Of a stretch of DNA of 64,000 bases, positions 58,601-62,088 are shown piece after piece. Location of the stretch: contig CATLHJ010000002.1 of NCBI GenBank assembly GCA_949949035.1, forward strand, positions 1 to 64,000, read 5' to 3'. Position 1 is the first letter of the stretch. The number at the start of each line of letters is the position of its first letter. This stretch comes from an uncultured Clostridia bacterium. GTDB lineage: Bacteria > Bacillota > Clostridia > Christensenellales > UBA1242. The notes beneath the pieces were generated by a model. That model saw only the letters and a program-made list of their open reading frames with translations, ran no database searches and was not told the origin of the DNA. The position numbers and the translations under genes were made by a program.

Positions 58601-60829
58601 GCCATTGGCAGTGGTGACAGCCTGGTGCTGTACGAAGTTGCCGAAAGCGAAAACCCTGAATTCAAACAAGACATCAAAGACGAAAAGGGCAAAGTTACGG
58701 GTACCAAATACTTCAAAATCAGTCGCCGCATATTGCCGAAGGCGGATCGCCAGACCACCAATATCCAAAACGAATATACGGATAACACAGCCGATTACTT
58801 GGAAGAAGCATTGTGGTGGCAAAGCCAAGGCTTCACCGCCGACCAATTCGACCAAATTAAAGACCACGCCATGCGCGCCAGCATCCCCGAAGCGGGACAG
58901 GTGGTTTTGCAACGCACCGGCACCAATACTTACCAAGTCATGGATCGTGGGGTGGGCTTTACGGTGGCCGATGACTGGTACGCCGCGGCCAACGGTGAAA
59001 CCTACGGCTTCCGTACCGAACGTTTCAGCACCACCGATTATACCACCATTGTCACTAACGCCCAATACGCCACCCGAACCGACGCAACCAGCGGTAAAAC
59101 CACCAATTATTGGTGGTACAGTACCTACGCGGATTATGTTTTGTTCCGCGGCCTGTTAAATGCGGACACCCTGAACGCGGGCGGCAGTGGCAGTGATTCA
59201 ATGAAAATCGACGACGCCGAAACCTTGGCCAAAGAATACCTGCCATATCCCGACAATGGCCAACCGTGGTGGGCGCAACGACCCGACAACGCGTGGTACG
59301 TTGATAACCCGTTTGGTAAAACAGAAAACAGGATGGATGATTTCGTGAATAAGCTGGTGGATGAAAAGGTGTTGGCCTCGGCCATGGAATTCGGCAGTGA
59401 CAAAGAAGCGTATTTGAAATTGTTGGCCACGGGGCATACTACCGCGGATTACGTCGCTTGGGCCAAAAATTCCGTCCGTTCCGCCACGCCTAAAGGTGAA
59501 TATTTCCGCATGAACCATTACATTTATTGGCAATCGCAAAATAAAGGCGATTTAATTGGTACCAAGGTGACCAATTTCTGTTTCGCCCTGCAACAAAGCA
59601 ACCGCGAACTCATTTATTACACGGGCGTTACCCAAGAAGCCCGTACCACCGAATTGTTGGCTTTCAAAGAAGAATGGGACGGTTACATCACCTTCGATAA
59701 TTACCAAGAATGGCTGAACGTTTACGCGCACGGTGATGATTTCAAAACCGACCGCGGGGAATTGATGGAAGGCCAAGAAGCCAGTGCCGAGGGGTGGTTA
59801 ACCATTTACGCCTTTGCGACCTGGAAACGTATGGAGAAGTACGAAAACCACGTGGAATACGTGAACAAAAGCAGTACCAACGCGGGCATTACCCAAATTG
59901 CCGAACCTAAATTGAACCGTAAAATCAGTACCACCGTGTTCCCCAAAATCGCCAGCAGTGGTAACGCCAACGGAGCGGGCGGCAAACCCACTTTGCCCAA
60001 CTTATTGCCTGACGATAATATCGTGATGACCAATGCCCTGAAGGAATGGTACGGTTGGTATAGCGAAAAGCAAGTGCTTACCGAAGATAAGAACGGTTCC
60101 ATTGAATACAACGGAAAAAAATACAAAGAAACCAAAGCGGGTGTTTATTACAACATGCCGACCGATCGTCAACGTCCGTTCCTGGACCGTTACGAATACA
60201 ACGAAAAGTACTTGGCGGCCTATTACGACCCGACCACCGAAACCACCACTGCTTACACCGTGCGTCCAATAGGCAAGTGGTCAGGTGGTATGACTGAAGA
60301 AGACTGGGAATGGGCAAATCGTTATCAAGAAGATAATCCCTCACGAGACGAAGGTCATGATACTTATCGAAGACTTATGCTTGACGAAACGCAGTTCGTT
60401 GTACGTACTGAACGTAAGGACAAGGATGGTAATACAATGACGGATAAGGGTAAAATTCTTTACAACTACGAAAAAAAACTGGGTACTTACTTTACCCAAC
60501 TGTACGTGCCGTTCGATTACTTCAAACGCGCTTGCCAAATGATTCAATCAATGTACAGTGCCGACAACGATTACGCCGGTTACCATAATTATATGCACTA
60601 CTGGGCGAAAAACGGCCAATGGAACTGGATTGCGGATAACAGCGAGTGCCCCGATATTGAATACGAAACGACTGGACCGTACCCCAGCCAAGATGCGCAG
60701 GGCAAGGAAACGCAATATGTGTTCAAGGCCGTTCAATATACTTACCGGAATACGAGTTTCTGGAACGACTTTAAACCAGAAAATGACAAGGACGCCATTG
60801 GTAGAGAAAAGCAAACCATTAACTGGTAA
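40619..60829 (+). CDS. Giant 6,736-residue exported protein with 11 long repeats and GLUG motifs
   Basis: One uninterrupted 20.2-kb frame. An N-terminal basic/hydrophobic export segment (about residues 2-27) precedes Ig-like beta domains (to ~1,620) that include a DFDGDGEEDVFD calcium-type loop. Eleven diverged repeats averaging about 230 residues follow (~1,620-4,060). Each carries QAIGT-x3-Y, a PxWFxVxGL strand pair, a GHPExP turn and YVNGxPxLV. Next come GLUG-type repeats (~4,490-5,280; LGGFVGLNQGKI). The last ~1,370 residues are Trp/Tyr/Asp-rich, with DADGDKMFTLDD. No C-terminal anchor is visible. I choose TTG 40619 because GGGGGG lies 6 bases upstream; TTG 40595 has no such site. The likely role is surface adhesion or matrix building; no enzyme motif is recognised. 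Confidence 0.85.
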   Translation: MNKRRTRIIALVIMSLLAVVGAVGVIFAFNNSETRHDAYGSIAVYVNQTDIDLAIEVERDDTDTGLRLVDTPSRSTTLTITVGGLPDTADRGVTFNSSSASSGVVSVTPTSFDQKSGVSRFLITGQNGGAPVTLLFTTRSGNQTIAVNVKVNLTAKDFRLTKGAHFGIRQNGTALDFNKTSALSKLDFYAHPDDKKQTYKPNNYPLQFALAEDYAGVTLTDGVLQVNEDFVFDDGAEGREIYVLAQLPAMAEAVVIPVYVFRPADTITVSSDAFVPTTTDDNVYDLILNRSERASAKFTFALPENQGVPEKDYNFYVVPQDTTMVEVKKDVMAGTYELSAIRNTGRTAVTVTAYPRAYMTVDGQQQYVWFNNQDTDANVFITQSVYLRVRNEFIDQQETGGFVNYKLQYSKDQLSAFYYEGTGAGFTDQFTLDTKNNQPITFDNDIEFQLVVENLNHQKTIYDHESGLFSILNLYVYRNGQWQAFDRQNYTANYREQFAIALTRTTEAEDFLTHDVAQMWLRAKSVSPLSTSTADTLRYATCDVPLAAYGAIDDFQISNLTTLDDGTTGVALVHKQNHDEVSAVSLDVYGIVTQNDDWGYSGHWLPSAITTNNNLPFTVTYVDHLDGVAKRTYTLTLRHGANVQYYNSYPFTLTYPNGVTRTIYIKVFPTVTQVNMNVVSDNHGQIYRTVKDPNNREYIKTVYVKQGSTYRINVTTADVSVGAYAEITENEQTTLTFDARNRAEGIYPVTAHLHAYSDDVYTNHQQDFAVNFVVVSPVGNVAAPSAITLAGIGQSSEVVVAPTSGSEEYLCVEPVLQDPNVVIERLTTTRFRLTARYLPEEKVVIGFRVYKRYAFGSDFDGDGEEDVFDIQYTAGNLITIEVTIATNERVSGVKINGDAVLTEKNIGQYVTIISEPLAPVTLNAITLGTDTNHQGIGFAFAKYQDGNFDLTNLLDADAVPVLDGATVDGNSVVITPKAGKRSLGQYAVVAYAKDSLHLVAMVDGEAVVVPYTYEVIPLYIGEADEIEKIIEEMKNNIPHDANSGRLNNLGGYNWVVAAENPYDAVLFYTDPHTHAEYASNIEANRYYLDDLDTVLGEKWGDALTQNEYELTKYVDNVVTDLNAIELASRLNAAEGRMYLQVGDCSDATREVYYQLTVGNFNLHFYLAPGVEKFTVSIAQGGNDGSASIIAEKNLTDQGTAADQYREAIKVQRGRPFQLQGDTNTGADTLWQISSNPASTNNLGGPGYAGGSYEFTPCIVFHDANGNPQQFNLTALRTVVKVGITGGVQYLSMAQSTNTLDGATSAVYNATVRTDENWHTSLLNYVLDYDGVRYPLFVNVTDQGTVTDEVLMEGGNAAFYFKLIPTVDEYPINYYYTHYLRLEVTVILKSATTNPFSNVSGARIVLQENLVGSNLEGRKVAREVSAGLNIVKQGITNVTMSHFANINVDATTGNITVPNYQSDTNVIYIDNSVVGGLLTVHPSPYYLDVDSMSIECVKPVEVTSQIGTSLDGEAVMGTARYTVGFAQLVYNTDEQVYQNFLSGTSPKMVSTWSKKDGYQWNGRYYFRTFLRCDGQADAIIPDGAEFKIAVTITSEGYKKITEQMSVYAKYKDGIVVTPDDSGTSYPISTMMQTNYQALGTSAVYDIAFPEGYLPNYLGYSVHGDGKDYVTVKVDAAAKTVSVRLAGDSSLINKTIEIRFPYRAAGDFVNPYLSVVIVPVYFQFTGLSVANHIETPILLLGDETIDDLTYRVVANYDPALSVVKSRLSDFNGDLRSSGLLKFIDERIGVRSVQFSYSYLDGIPVIMRGGELVYEQTIYYQTTEQREVLERTTYLAIGCEDTFDFEFDPIRKYNWYVKNMTGASTDLWSVNMSRDGSGIFSVSLTNNTALIGNTLTVEIASNRGTDLLLHVVPVYFTFTGFKTQDYPVDPLIALSQPFVVTLAADNVVTAGGIDATKALNNFNSALLQAQEDADKDIINFTRVPNEDGILNFNFSETTREITRNDLESPLTAISHLKATASITYVNGCPQLVKDGSANAQKITTYFTVKTYGSDPDSGDDNNDPLDPQPSSRYRKVAQAIGTQVTYNIALKDVTFDNALDCYETSNTVDHRPWSSSSAWRAKLSGKSIIVELQPDTALFGMTLVIDVYSAEDKNEPVYTLNIVPAWFTVENLVVVGHSGENPLQIIRPETVDNLRLDFETVHGDVEGYDYETRIKAFREALLDTQLITRIADRGLLTLLLALRYNNGEPEIVSRAVSGALLVQNTFRYELLASGPKVATLAQAIGTTIEYDRVPYGKKVTVLKKYYYDPDDSQADADGYVQFFTRQEEGKPYTNCDIYKDSINDRLFRIALDYDTNLFNYRFKFEVYTDGTGTPECVLYVVPAYFVVSGLAVDGQSGDEIWFVTENTPADVNALINGVDYVGVIDSRNLNNSDISSMLANFNLQQLQEKAELIERSYDSEATAGRLTATIYVKYVNGEPILVAPDAAWDVCLPTDFNYHVYGPNDYNPNYPDLPSGPRTRSAVQAIGTTARYRIDLPAGQALNTRDLTDNDGLWTAVWEDEELLVTLKADTALLNETIKLSFQSLLDFSEQACLFELTIKPVLFEVVGFAVADHPEQPATLLNAADKTNVVAVTKHMDIYQTGDVKYNKAVRLLRQQLNIFNTQVLARRIAEGNEQFWQTDDELGADGNGMLTFRAAINYSDRTMPRLANIDNYPLAVIESAVAYQMIDGDAAAGSAATYHQPIGTTEYYPLPDKFLNDTLHFKGGSSTISGTMWDAAIVKYSGYGTQYAVRVNCQSTQNNLGTNLLGTDLQLELVDASNRHVFTLTIKPVYFVVEGFEVAYHPERPLWLLSTTDYTENVSSLQFTAKVRRSDYAWLKGEIDAELANFNNNLQNIWGSYLEKYTIGGEYLVVRGAIDYHTTTVDGQLADGNADVVPLSWFGQGNVQLVRSVFQYQIYNNTGSELPDSGIVRPTGTRTRTVGQAIGLTDTYTIDLDDLSNFSAVNLKLTEEYQNGTVKDWNSDSGWQVQASGNNRLTVVLEPNADLLNRTLVIAISYSADYYSPAFILRVQPAWFTVTGIALKGHPENPIKVDSLSAFLASGERVYEPITAYAPELASEVEPKVNAFIARFQNEDFLFVYKTSHTSSDGKTAYLRATTTVRYTYPSDDPNNKHDGVYLTRGTPEDRLWNVFTVVENSADHTLSKTVVQGIGSTKEYYLDAPIGEGIYNSNDGNATAVVKGNRTTVTLKADGRLPESGRYVDLVLGNLFTLRITPVWFEVESLAVAGHPERPVWLFAPATTANLTYRAVTNDDIPDGFDIAEKVAAFNASLNEQRATLVSETVSQNRYVTVNAAIDYVNGMPTLVRINGDFSNVVEVVFEYYVWSDSRVPEPKHPAVINTTCFNQVIGGAKTYTLKNIPGKIYYQWLWVEGAGDLTASVADNTLAYEGAAINFDVLKNTLTVDLAGDVNYLNQPIKVNIPYLVTVNKQEVWYTHCLEITPLLLEVYGWQIVPDATAEGADSSKYEMVDDYLRLHDNQFTPVKAYFAPKVNHSKIDDATLQSAITTAKAELQKQINDNLALLTLDFADDYIKINTDKNELVLMQYSAEDTNTTVTMSGKVVYVNGRPQAVMTGGSTISNQVIIGTGDPQPWPPETPIIGHQTAGLQAIGTEQTYQLDFQGENYTKVLYDDMEIRWNGVLLNPKTVYDLDNSSTTELPAIDGEYDLVTVDVNQETDSLTVNLAAVLALSAHEVVIDLPYQVDTGLIENGVAVMATKYYRLQITPVWYLLNNFTLANHPSNYLELDDRDVQITLSANVSRSDKAANSVRTNINAAITNLENQLATMLLNQGVKTAWTITNLDGTVNNYIAVVSMGGSLWLQRTGMATASHRVTTQIRVIYTDGVPVLVTDPTAPADVTFTVEILVDTDENSASFFPGLDKVKQGERLEFQQAIGTSKTYKIDKTNNATETLYFKWLTVKNGGPKRDANNYEWFDLQITGGSNYGEVRVTFKPQVRLLINPIEIMIPYAKYQTEDGQEGDIVWYYYNLVIKPVLFEVTGWGVEDVNGQVVNELTINDSALELKFAPIIRSAPLDNQTFLDNPDDPDNANTSELIFISNSIRNLKKQINDYNEAVADKYTYLVINNYPEEGHQVNYSMYRDNGAQKTYIVRDVNENTHTIVDLSATISYQVNSFDTTAVNGVQAVVGYDDVSKGLRVSSSIRINTTNQSASDENLMVITQDNAEVLQNLMPNTDYILMGDIYLSQVKIPGLQTQPEGWRPATFPAGATLDGNNYKIYLDTNFDLSNNPTNIGVFSNIPSGSVIKNLHVVIPQGTSFDKARTVEVNLTGYTNGNVNIGLLAGSNNGVITNCAVLSDWQFVQDLSNVINPLDGKKFTTNLQFNMDGYLFGRLPYNGKEEVYFFETSMNNDREVVIERIYNSHGYRLIKVGDSWVEYVDKYMNNIEFITPDTTNVAHYDNYSTMMRNGSSAARLLVKGTNAELNVVLGGLVGLNSHMVTNSRVLIDIELTDLANGAENVDDEISVSSAMVGGFVGNNANGATITASYFRDGNIINNANVDSLKTDAICYLGGFVGLNQGKIMQSYAMGQSTNREAYAPNFTSGAGGVKTSRNSLGGFVHQNEGTITDCLVNVVIEKGGLDGFAGGFVYRNTTNGKISNCVENNLLVLIDESSAPLYKPFIALNSTMTIDDVKAGNNTITDNLTNLYYAGNLEKVSASQFIKAGVLTQLSNNSTAKYSAIDSYQDFSIGQDRKKVWYQTEDGQMMYWYISNQNTIWSMTDLGPMLRTPNDIAISSRKTIAQSSPYLFAPGTARNPYLLWDKDQFRRYVYEATPTATKADQNGTRQNVDLNRQGNNLRLVDDVTLDGIQDTYKITYTGTLEGNGLTLGGIGLSSVATNLATAGLFGKTEYATIRNINFAFNNNINSTARYVGGIAGISINTNFVDVTIDESSSTIMGANIVGGLVGLAVINDTNVENYNINSSISAKANYSEGVTSPGSSRFTSGEEYLQQTLYSRVEYRQIPREQAFGTAGGVFGFVTSNPNNYKVLDADGNARIVTREATTRYEIKNTLDGTVDVQNLSSKNTDATMFLRDRNGKAIDDTNLYYTDQIVLRNVGGNVHDVSGNVAGGLIGIMDETIELRDPTLSGLSKLTGKYYLGGVVGINLGKIAGGSVAQVTTKGTSALSFNVNSSVNGSYIFRYDSDVENPKHFWGMTVGAVAAYNNGLADNANSGTIENVQVNVNVFSTGNTNKIYVLGGVVGEAGTYSTITDTVNDVFRTNNNAVLFSPSDFTKVGFYVGKIVGRAVLNADQARSTMIMLPASEENMYQACYVTPTDFATPYYKINGVLTNAFGVNDDGTTYKVQTMTMDEYKQYVLYNLVNGNATISEIVAALEPWYRSLPTYISSATINGKNVFVEKLTETAKNEFVTWLSDNEVFNNFNAFTYTETDTSGATVTKNRLLNDYAAYLDYCAISPVDAGEAWFRENLTACRDQRYQLAKEFFAYKTKAAASSSQYPANICFTWAQYENYRYLLAALNMQENNYYQCLYGDEVLKYSADITYIALWLDDQNLTELGEAQGTSGNRVKLSGYGELQNLLDGRADDTIQQFSVRDPLQAYINFVTDGYTYRRTLGTITETITHSPYGQRGQAWQMTFKQYVHFVNTIAGNEYGNEEAKGKYDADLIADYFYSCYNLNQAASSAINLNDYMVYKITEIPTVLKGELAWIKTGHQQGDVQLGNVGAVELGWVANETTWKDLLKDTAKVKVEQRDNEIVYLNTQDGTQVQKIWDAANQYELARTQGLDIVKYQEICRLGGSLYELRKTRVVDGKTEYIYATADAYIFSLKAAQYGWTPDQTSFISGTFGLDNIRYALSATYYGNILQQTLDNVVAVDTTRVRQHKFVGNRWFYDANDDGDEFDTDTDRKGTWQLNVAGGNVGHTFTNGDGQVYTFVKNQAIDLRENTDPTKGRVQGAALYVDADGDKMFTLDDADQAIGSGDSLVLYEVAESENPEFKQDIKDEKGKVTGTKYFKISRRILPKADRQTTNIQNEYTDNTADYLEEALWWQSQGFTADQFDQIKDHAMRASIPEAGQVVLQRTGTNTYQVMDRGVGFTVADDWYAAANGETYGFRTERFSTTDYTTIVTNAQYATRTDATSGKTTNYWWYSTYADYVLFRGLLNADTLNAGGSGSDSMKIDDAETLAKEYLPYPDNGQPWWAQRPDNAWYVDNPFGKTENRMDDFVNKLVDEKVLASAMEFGSDKEAYLKLLATGHTTADYVAWAKNSVRSATPKGEYFRMNHYIYWQSQNKGDLIGTKVTNFCFALQQSNRELIYYTGVTQEARTTELLAFKEEWDGYITFDNYQEWLNVYAHGDDFKTDRGELMEGQEASAEGWLTIYAFATWKRMEKYENHVEYVNKSSTNAGITQIAEPKLNRKISTTVFPKIASSGNANGAGGKPTLPNLLPDDNIVMTNALKEWYGWYSEKQVLTEDKNGSIEYNGKKYKETKAGVYYNMPTDRQRPFLDRYEYNEKYLAAYYDPTTETTTAYTVRPIGKWSGGMTEEDWEWANRYQEDNPSRDEGHDTYRRLMLDETQFVVRTERKDKDGNTMTDKGKILYNYEKKLGTYFTQLYVPFDYFKRACQMIQSMYSADNDYAGYHNYMHYWAKNGQWNWIADNSECPDIEYETTGPYPSQDAQGKETQYVFKAVQYTYRNTSFWNDFKPENDKDAIGREKQTINW
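45480..52800 (+). repeat. Eleven long diverged repeats within the giant gene
   Basis: Copies of the AIGT motif lie near 45521, 46111, 46841, 47452, 48178, 48834, 49552, 50227, 50816, 51595 and 52445, giving spacings of about 590-850 bases (mean about 690). The copies differ widely in sequence, so the array is old rather than a recent amplification. Between copies a variable helical stretch (FNxxL) precedes the next YVNGxPxLV strand. Confidence 0.8.
54090..56450 (+). repeat. GLUG-type repeat region of the giant gene
   Basis: About a dozen short repeats built on GG-[FLIV]-[VIA]-G, for example LGGLVGLNSHMV, VGGFVGNNANGA, LGGFVGLNQGKI, VGGIAGISINTN and LGGVVGINLGKI. This GLUG pattern is known from large secreted and surface proteins, including IgA protease-type and adhesin-type proteins. 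Confidence 0.75.
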
Positions 60830-60861
60830 TTCTTGGTGCGGGGTAGTGACCTAACAAAAAA

Positions 60862-60886
60862 CAACGTCGATTGACGTTGCTTTTTA
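60862..60886. terminator. Bidirectional terminator
   Basis: Arms CAACGTC (60862-60868) and GACGTTG (60873-60879) with a 4-base loop, flanked by T on the right (60881-60885) and A on the left (60856-60861). It can terminate both the giant gene (plus) and the lipoprotein gene (minus). Confidence 0.85.
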
Positions 60887-60902
60887 CATTTTTTGTAATC
60901 GT

Positions 60903-61892
60903 TTACAGCGTGCGGTCGTCGATGGTTTTGGTTTGCTGCTCAATCACTGCTTGGATCTTATCATTAAAAGATAAAGTTCTTCGTTTCGTTAAACTGTTGA
61001 TTTGGGCTTGATTTATGCCACGTTGGATAGCCATATCATGTAGTCCGTACAAACTTTCGTTATACAAGGCTAACTCGACGGCTTTTTTTAATAGGCCTTG
61101 GTCGGCGAATGTTTCACGTGCAACAATTGCTAATGATTGGTTCATATATTGGTTCGTGTTTTGGGTCAGTTCTTGGTAACTGATGTTAGCATCGGCTAAC
61201 TTTCCAGTTAAAAAAAAGCTACCTTCTTTCATATCACCGTTATTTGACGGGAAATCATCACCGTAGTAGGTATTGGCAAACCCCCCCAAGGAGCGGTTAT
61301 AGGCCGCGTGAGATAATTGATAGTAACTACATTTGTATTTCATATAAGTTTCCACATCGGTTTTTAATGTTTTTTCCATTACGGCAAAGTATTGGGCAAA
61401 GTTTTCGCTATTGTTTTTTACATTGTCACCGATGTATTGTTGGTCATTGGTACTTTTCTTTAAGGCCGTGTCCAAGGTTTTATAGAAATCGTTGCTCTCG
61501 ATTTGGTCGGGCGTTACCTTGTCGTGTAAGTCCTTCTGCAATTCAGCCACTTTCTGCTTCATATATTTTTGGGCATCGGCAAAAGCGTCATCAAATTTTT
61601 TGTCACGATGATCGGGTGAGAGCCAAGTCTGGTCTTTTTTATCAGCAAAGCATTGTCCCAGGTAGTCGCCGGTCACATAGTAGTCGGGGAAAGCAGTGGT
61701 GATATCGCCTTTATCTTTATCTTTGTCTTTATTGGGGTCATCGCCGGTATCATGCCAATCGTCTTCAATGGTTGTGTTGCCCGTTGGGCTGGGGCAACCC
61801 GTAAGCCCCGTGATTAACGCGGTCGCCAAAACGCCGGCCTGTAAACCTTTCGTAAAATATTTGCCTAATTTTTTTAATTTATTATTTTCCAT
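60903..61892 (-). CDS. Helical lipoprotein of unknown function
   Basis: A 329-residue exported protein with a basic N-terminus, a hydrophobic core and lipobox ITGLTGC, so it is probably lipid-anchored at Cys33. A short Asp/Lys repeat (DKDKDKDKGD) follows, then a long, mostly helical domain rich in Lys, Asp, Gln and Tyr (FADKKDQTW, QKYMKQKVAELQKDLHDK). No enzyme motif or named family is recognised. A run of seven C lies inside the gene near 61280. It converges on the giant surface gene across a shared terminator. Its own promoter places the -10 box 7 bases before the ATG, so the mRNA is leaderless. Confidence 0.7.
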   Translation of the reverse strand: MENNKLKKLGKYFTKGLQAGVLATALITGLTGCPSPTGNTTIEDDWHDTGDDPNKDKDKDKGDITTAFPDYYVTGDYLGQCFADKKDQTWLSPDHRDKKFDDAFADAQKYMKQKVAELQKDLHDKVTPDQIESNDFYKTLDTALKKSTNDQQYIGDNVKNNSENFAQYFAVMEKTLKTDVETYMKYKCSYYQLSHAAYNRSLGGFANTYYGDDFPSNNGDMKEGSFFLTGKLADANISYQELTQNTNQYMNQSLAIVARETFADQGLLKKAVELALYNESLYGLHDMAIQRGINQAQINSLTKRRTLSFNDKIQAVIEQQTKTIDDRTL

Positions 61893-61899
61893 ACTTTAT

Positions 61900-61928
61900 A
61901 ATATACGCGCTTCCTGTGGCAAAGTCAA
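61900..61928 (-). promoter_or_regulatory. Lipoprotein gene promoter
   Basis: On the minus strand: TTGACT (61923-61928), a 17-base spacer and TATATT (61900-61905), 7 bases before the ATG at 61892. Confidence 0.8.
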
Positions 61929-62051
61929 CCCTTTATCCAATTTATTTTCGCCAATTTGCCACCCCCGCGCCCCCACGACCTTGATTACCCCGCCGGTAGT
62001 GGTTGCCAAACCATAAAAACCACCAGACGCGGGGCGGGTCGGGGTTTTCCC

Positions 62052-62081
62052 TTGTCAAAAACACCCCAAAAGAGTTACCAT
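62052..62081 (+). promoter_or_regulatory. recD2 promoter
   Basis: TTGTCA (62052-62057), an 18-base spacer and TACCAT (62076-62081), 7 bases before the ATG at 62089. The predicted message is leaderless. Confidence 0.65.
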
Positions 62082-62088
62082 ATCGCGT

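Noticed and set aside
58419-59159. Long alternative-frame reading frames of 200-250 codons on both strands (also 57707-58324 and 58412-59065)
   Set aside because: They lie inside the continuous frame of the giant gene, in a stretch with GC-rich third positions. They have no ribosome sites or promoters and their sequences are low-complexity translations of its codons.
61277-61290. Run of seven C in the lipoprotein gene
   Set aside because: Too short to be a convincing contingency tract and the frame is intact.
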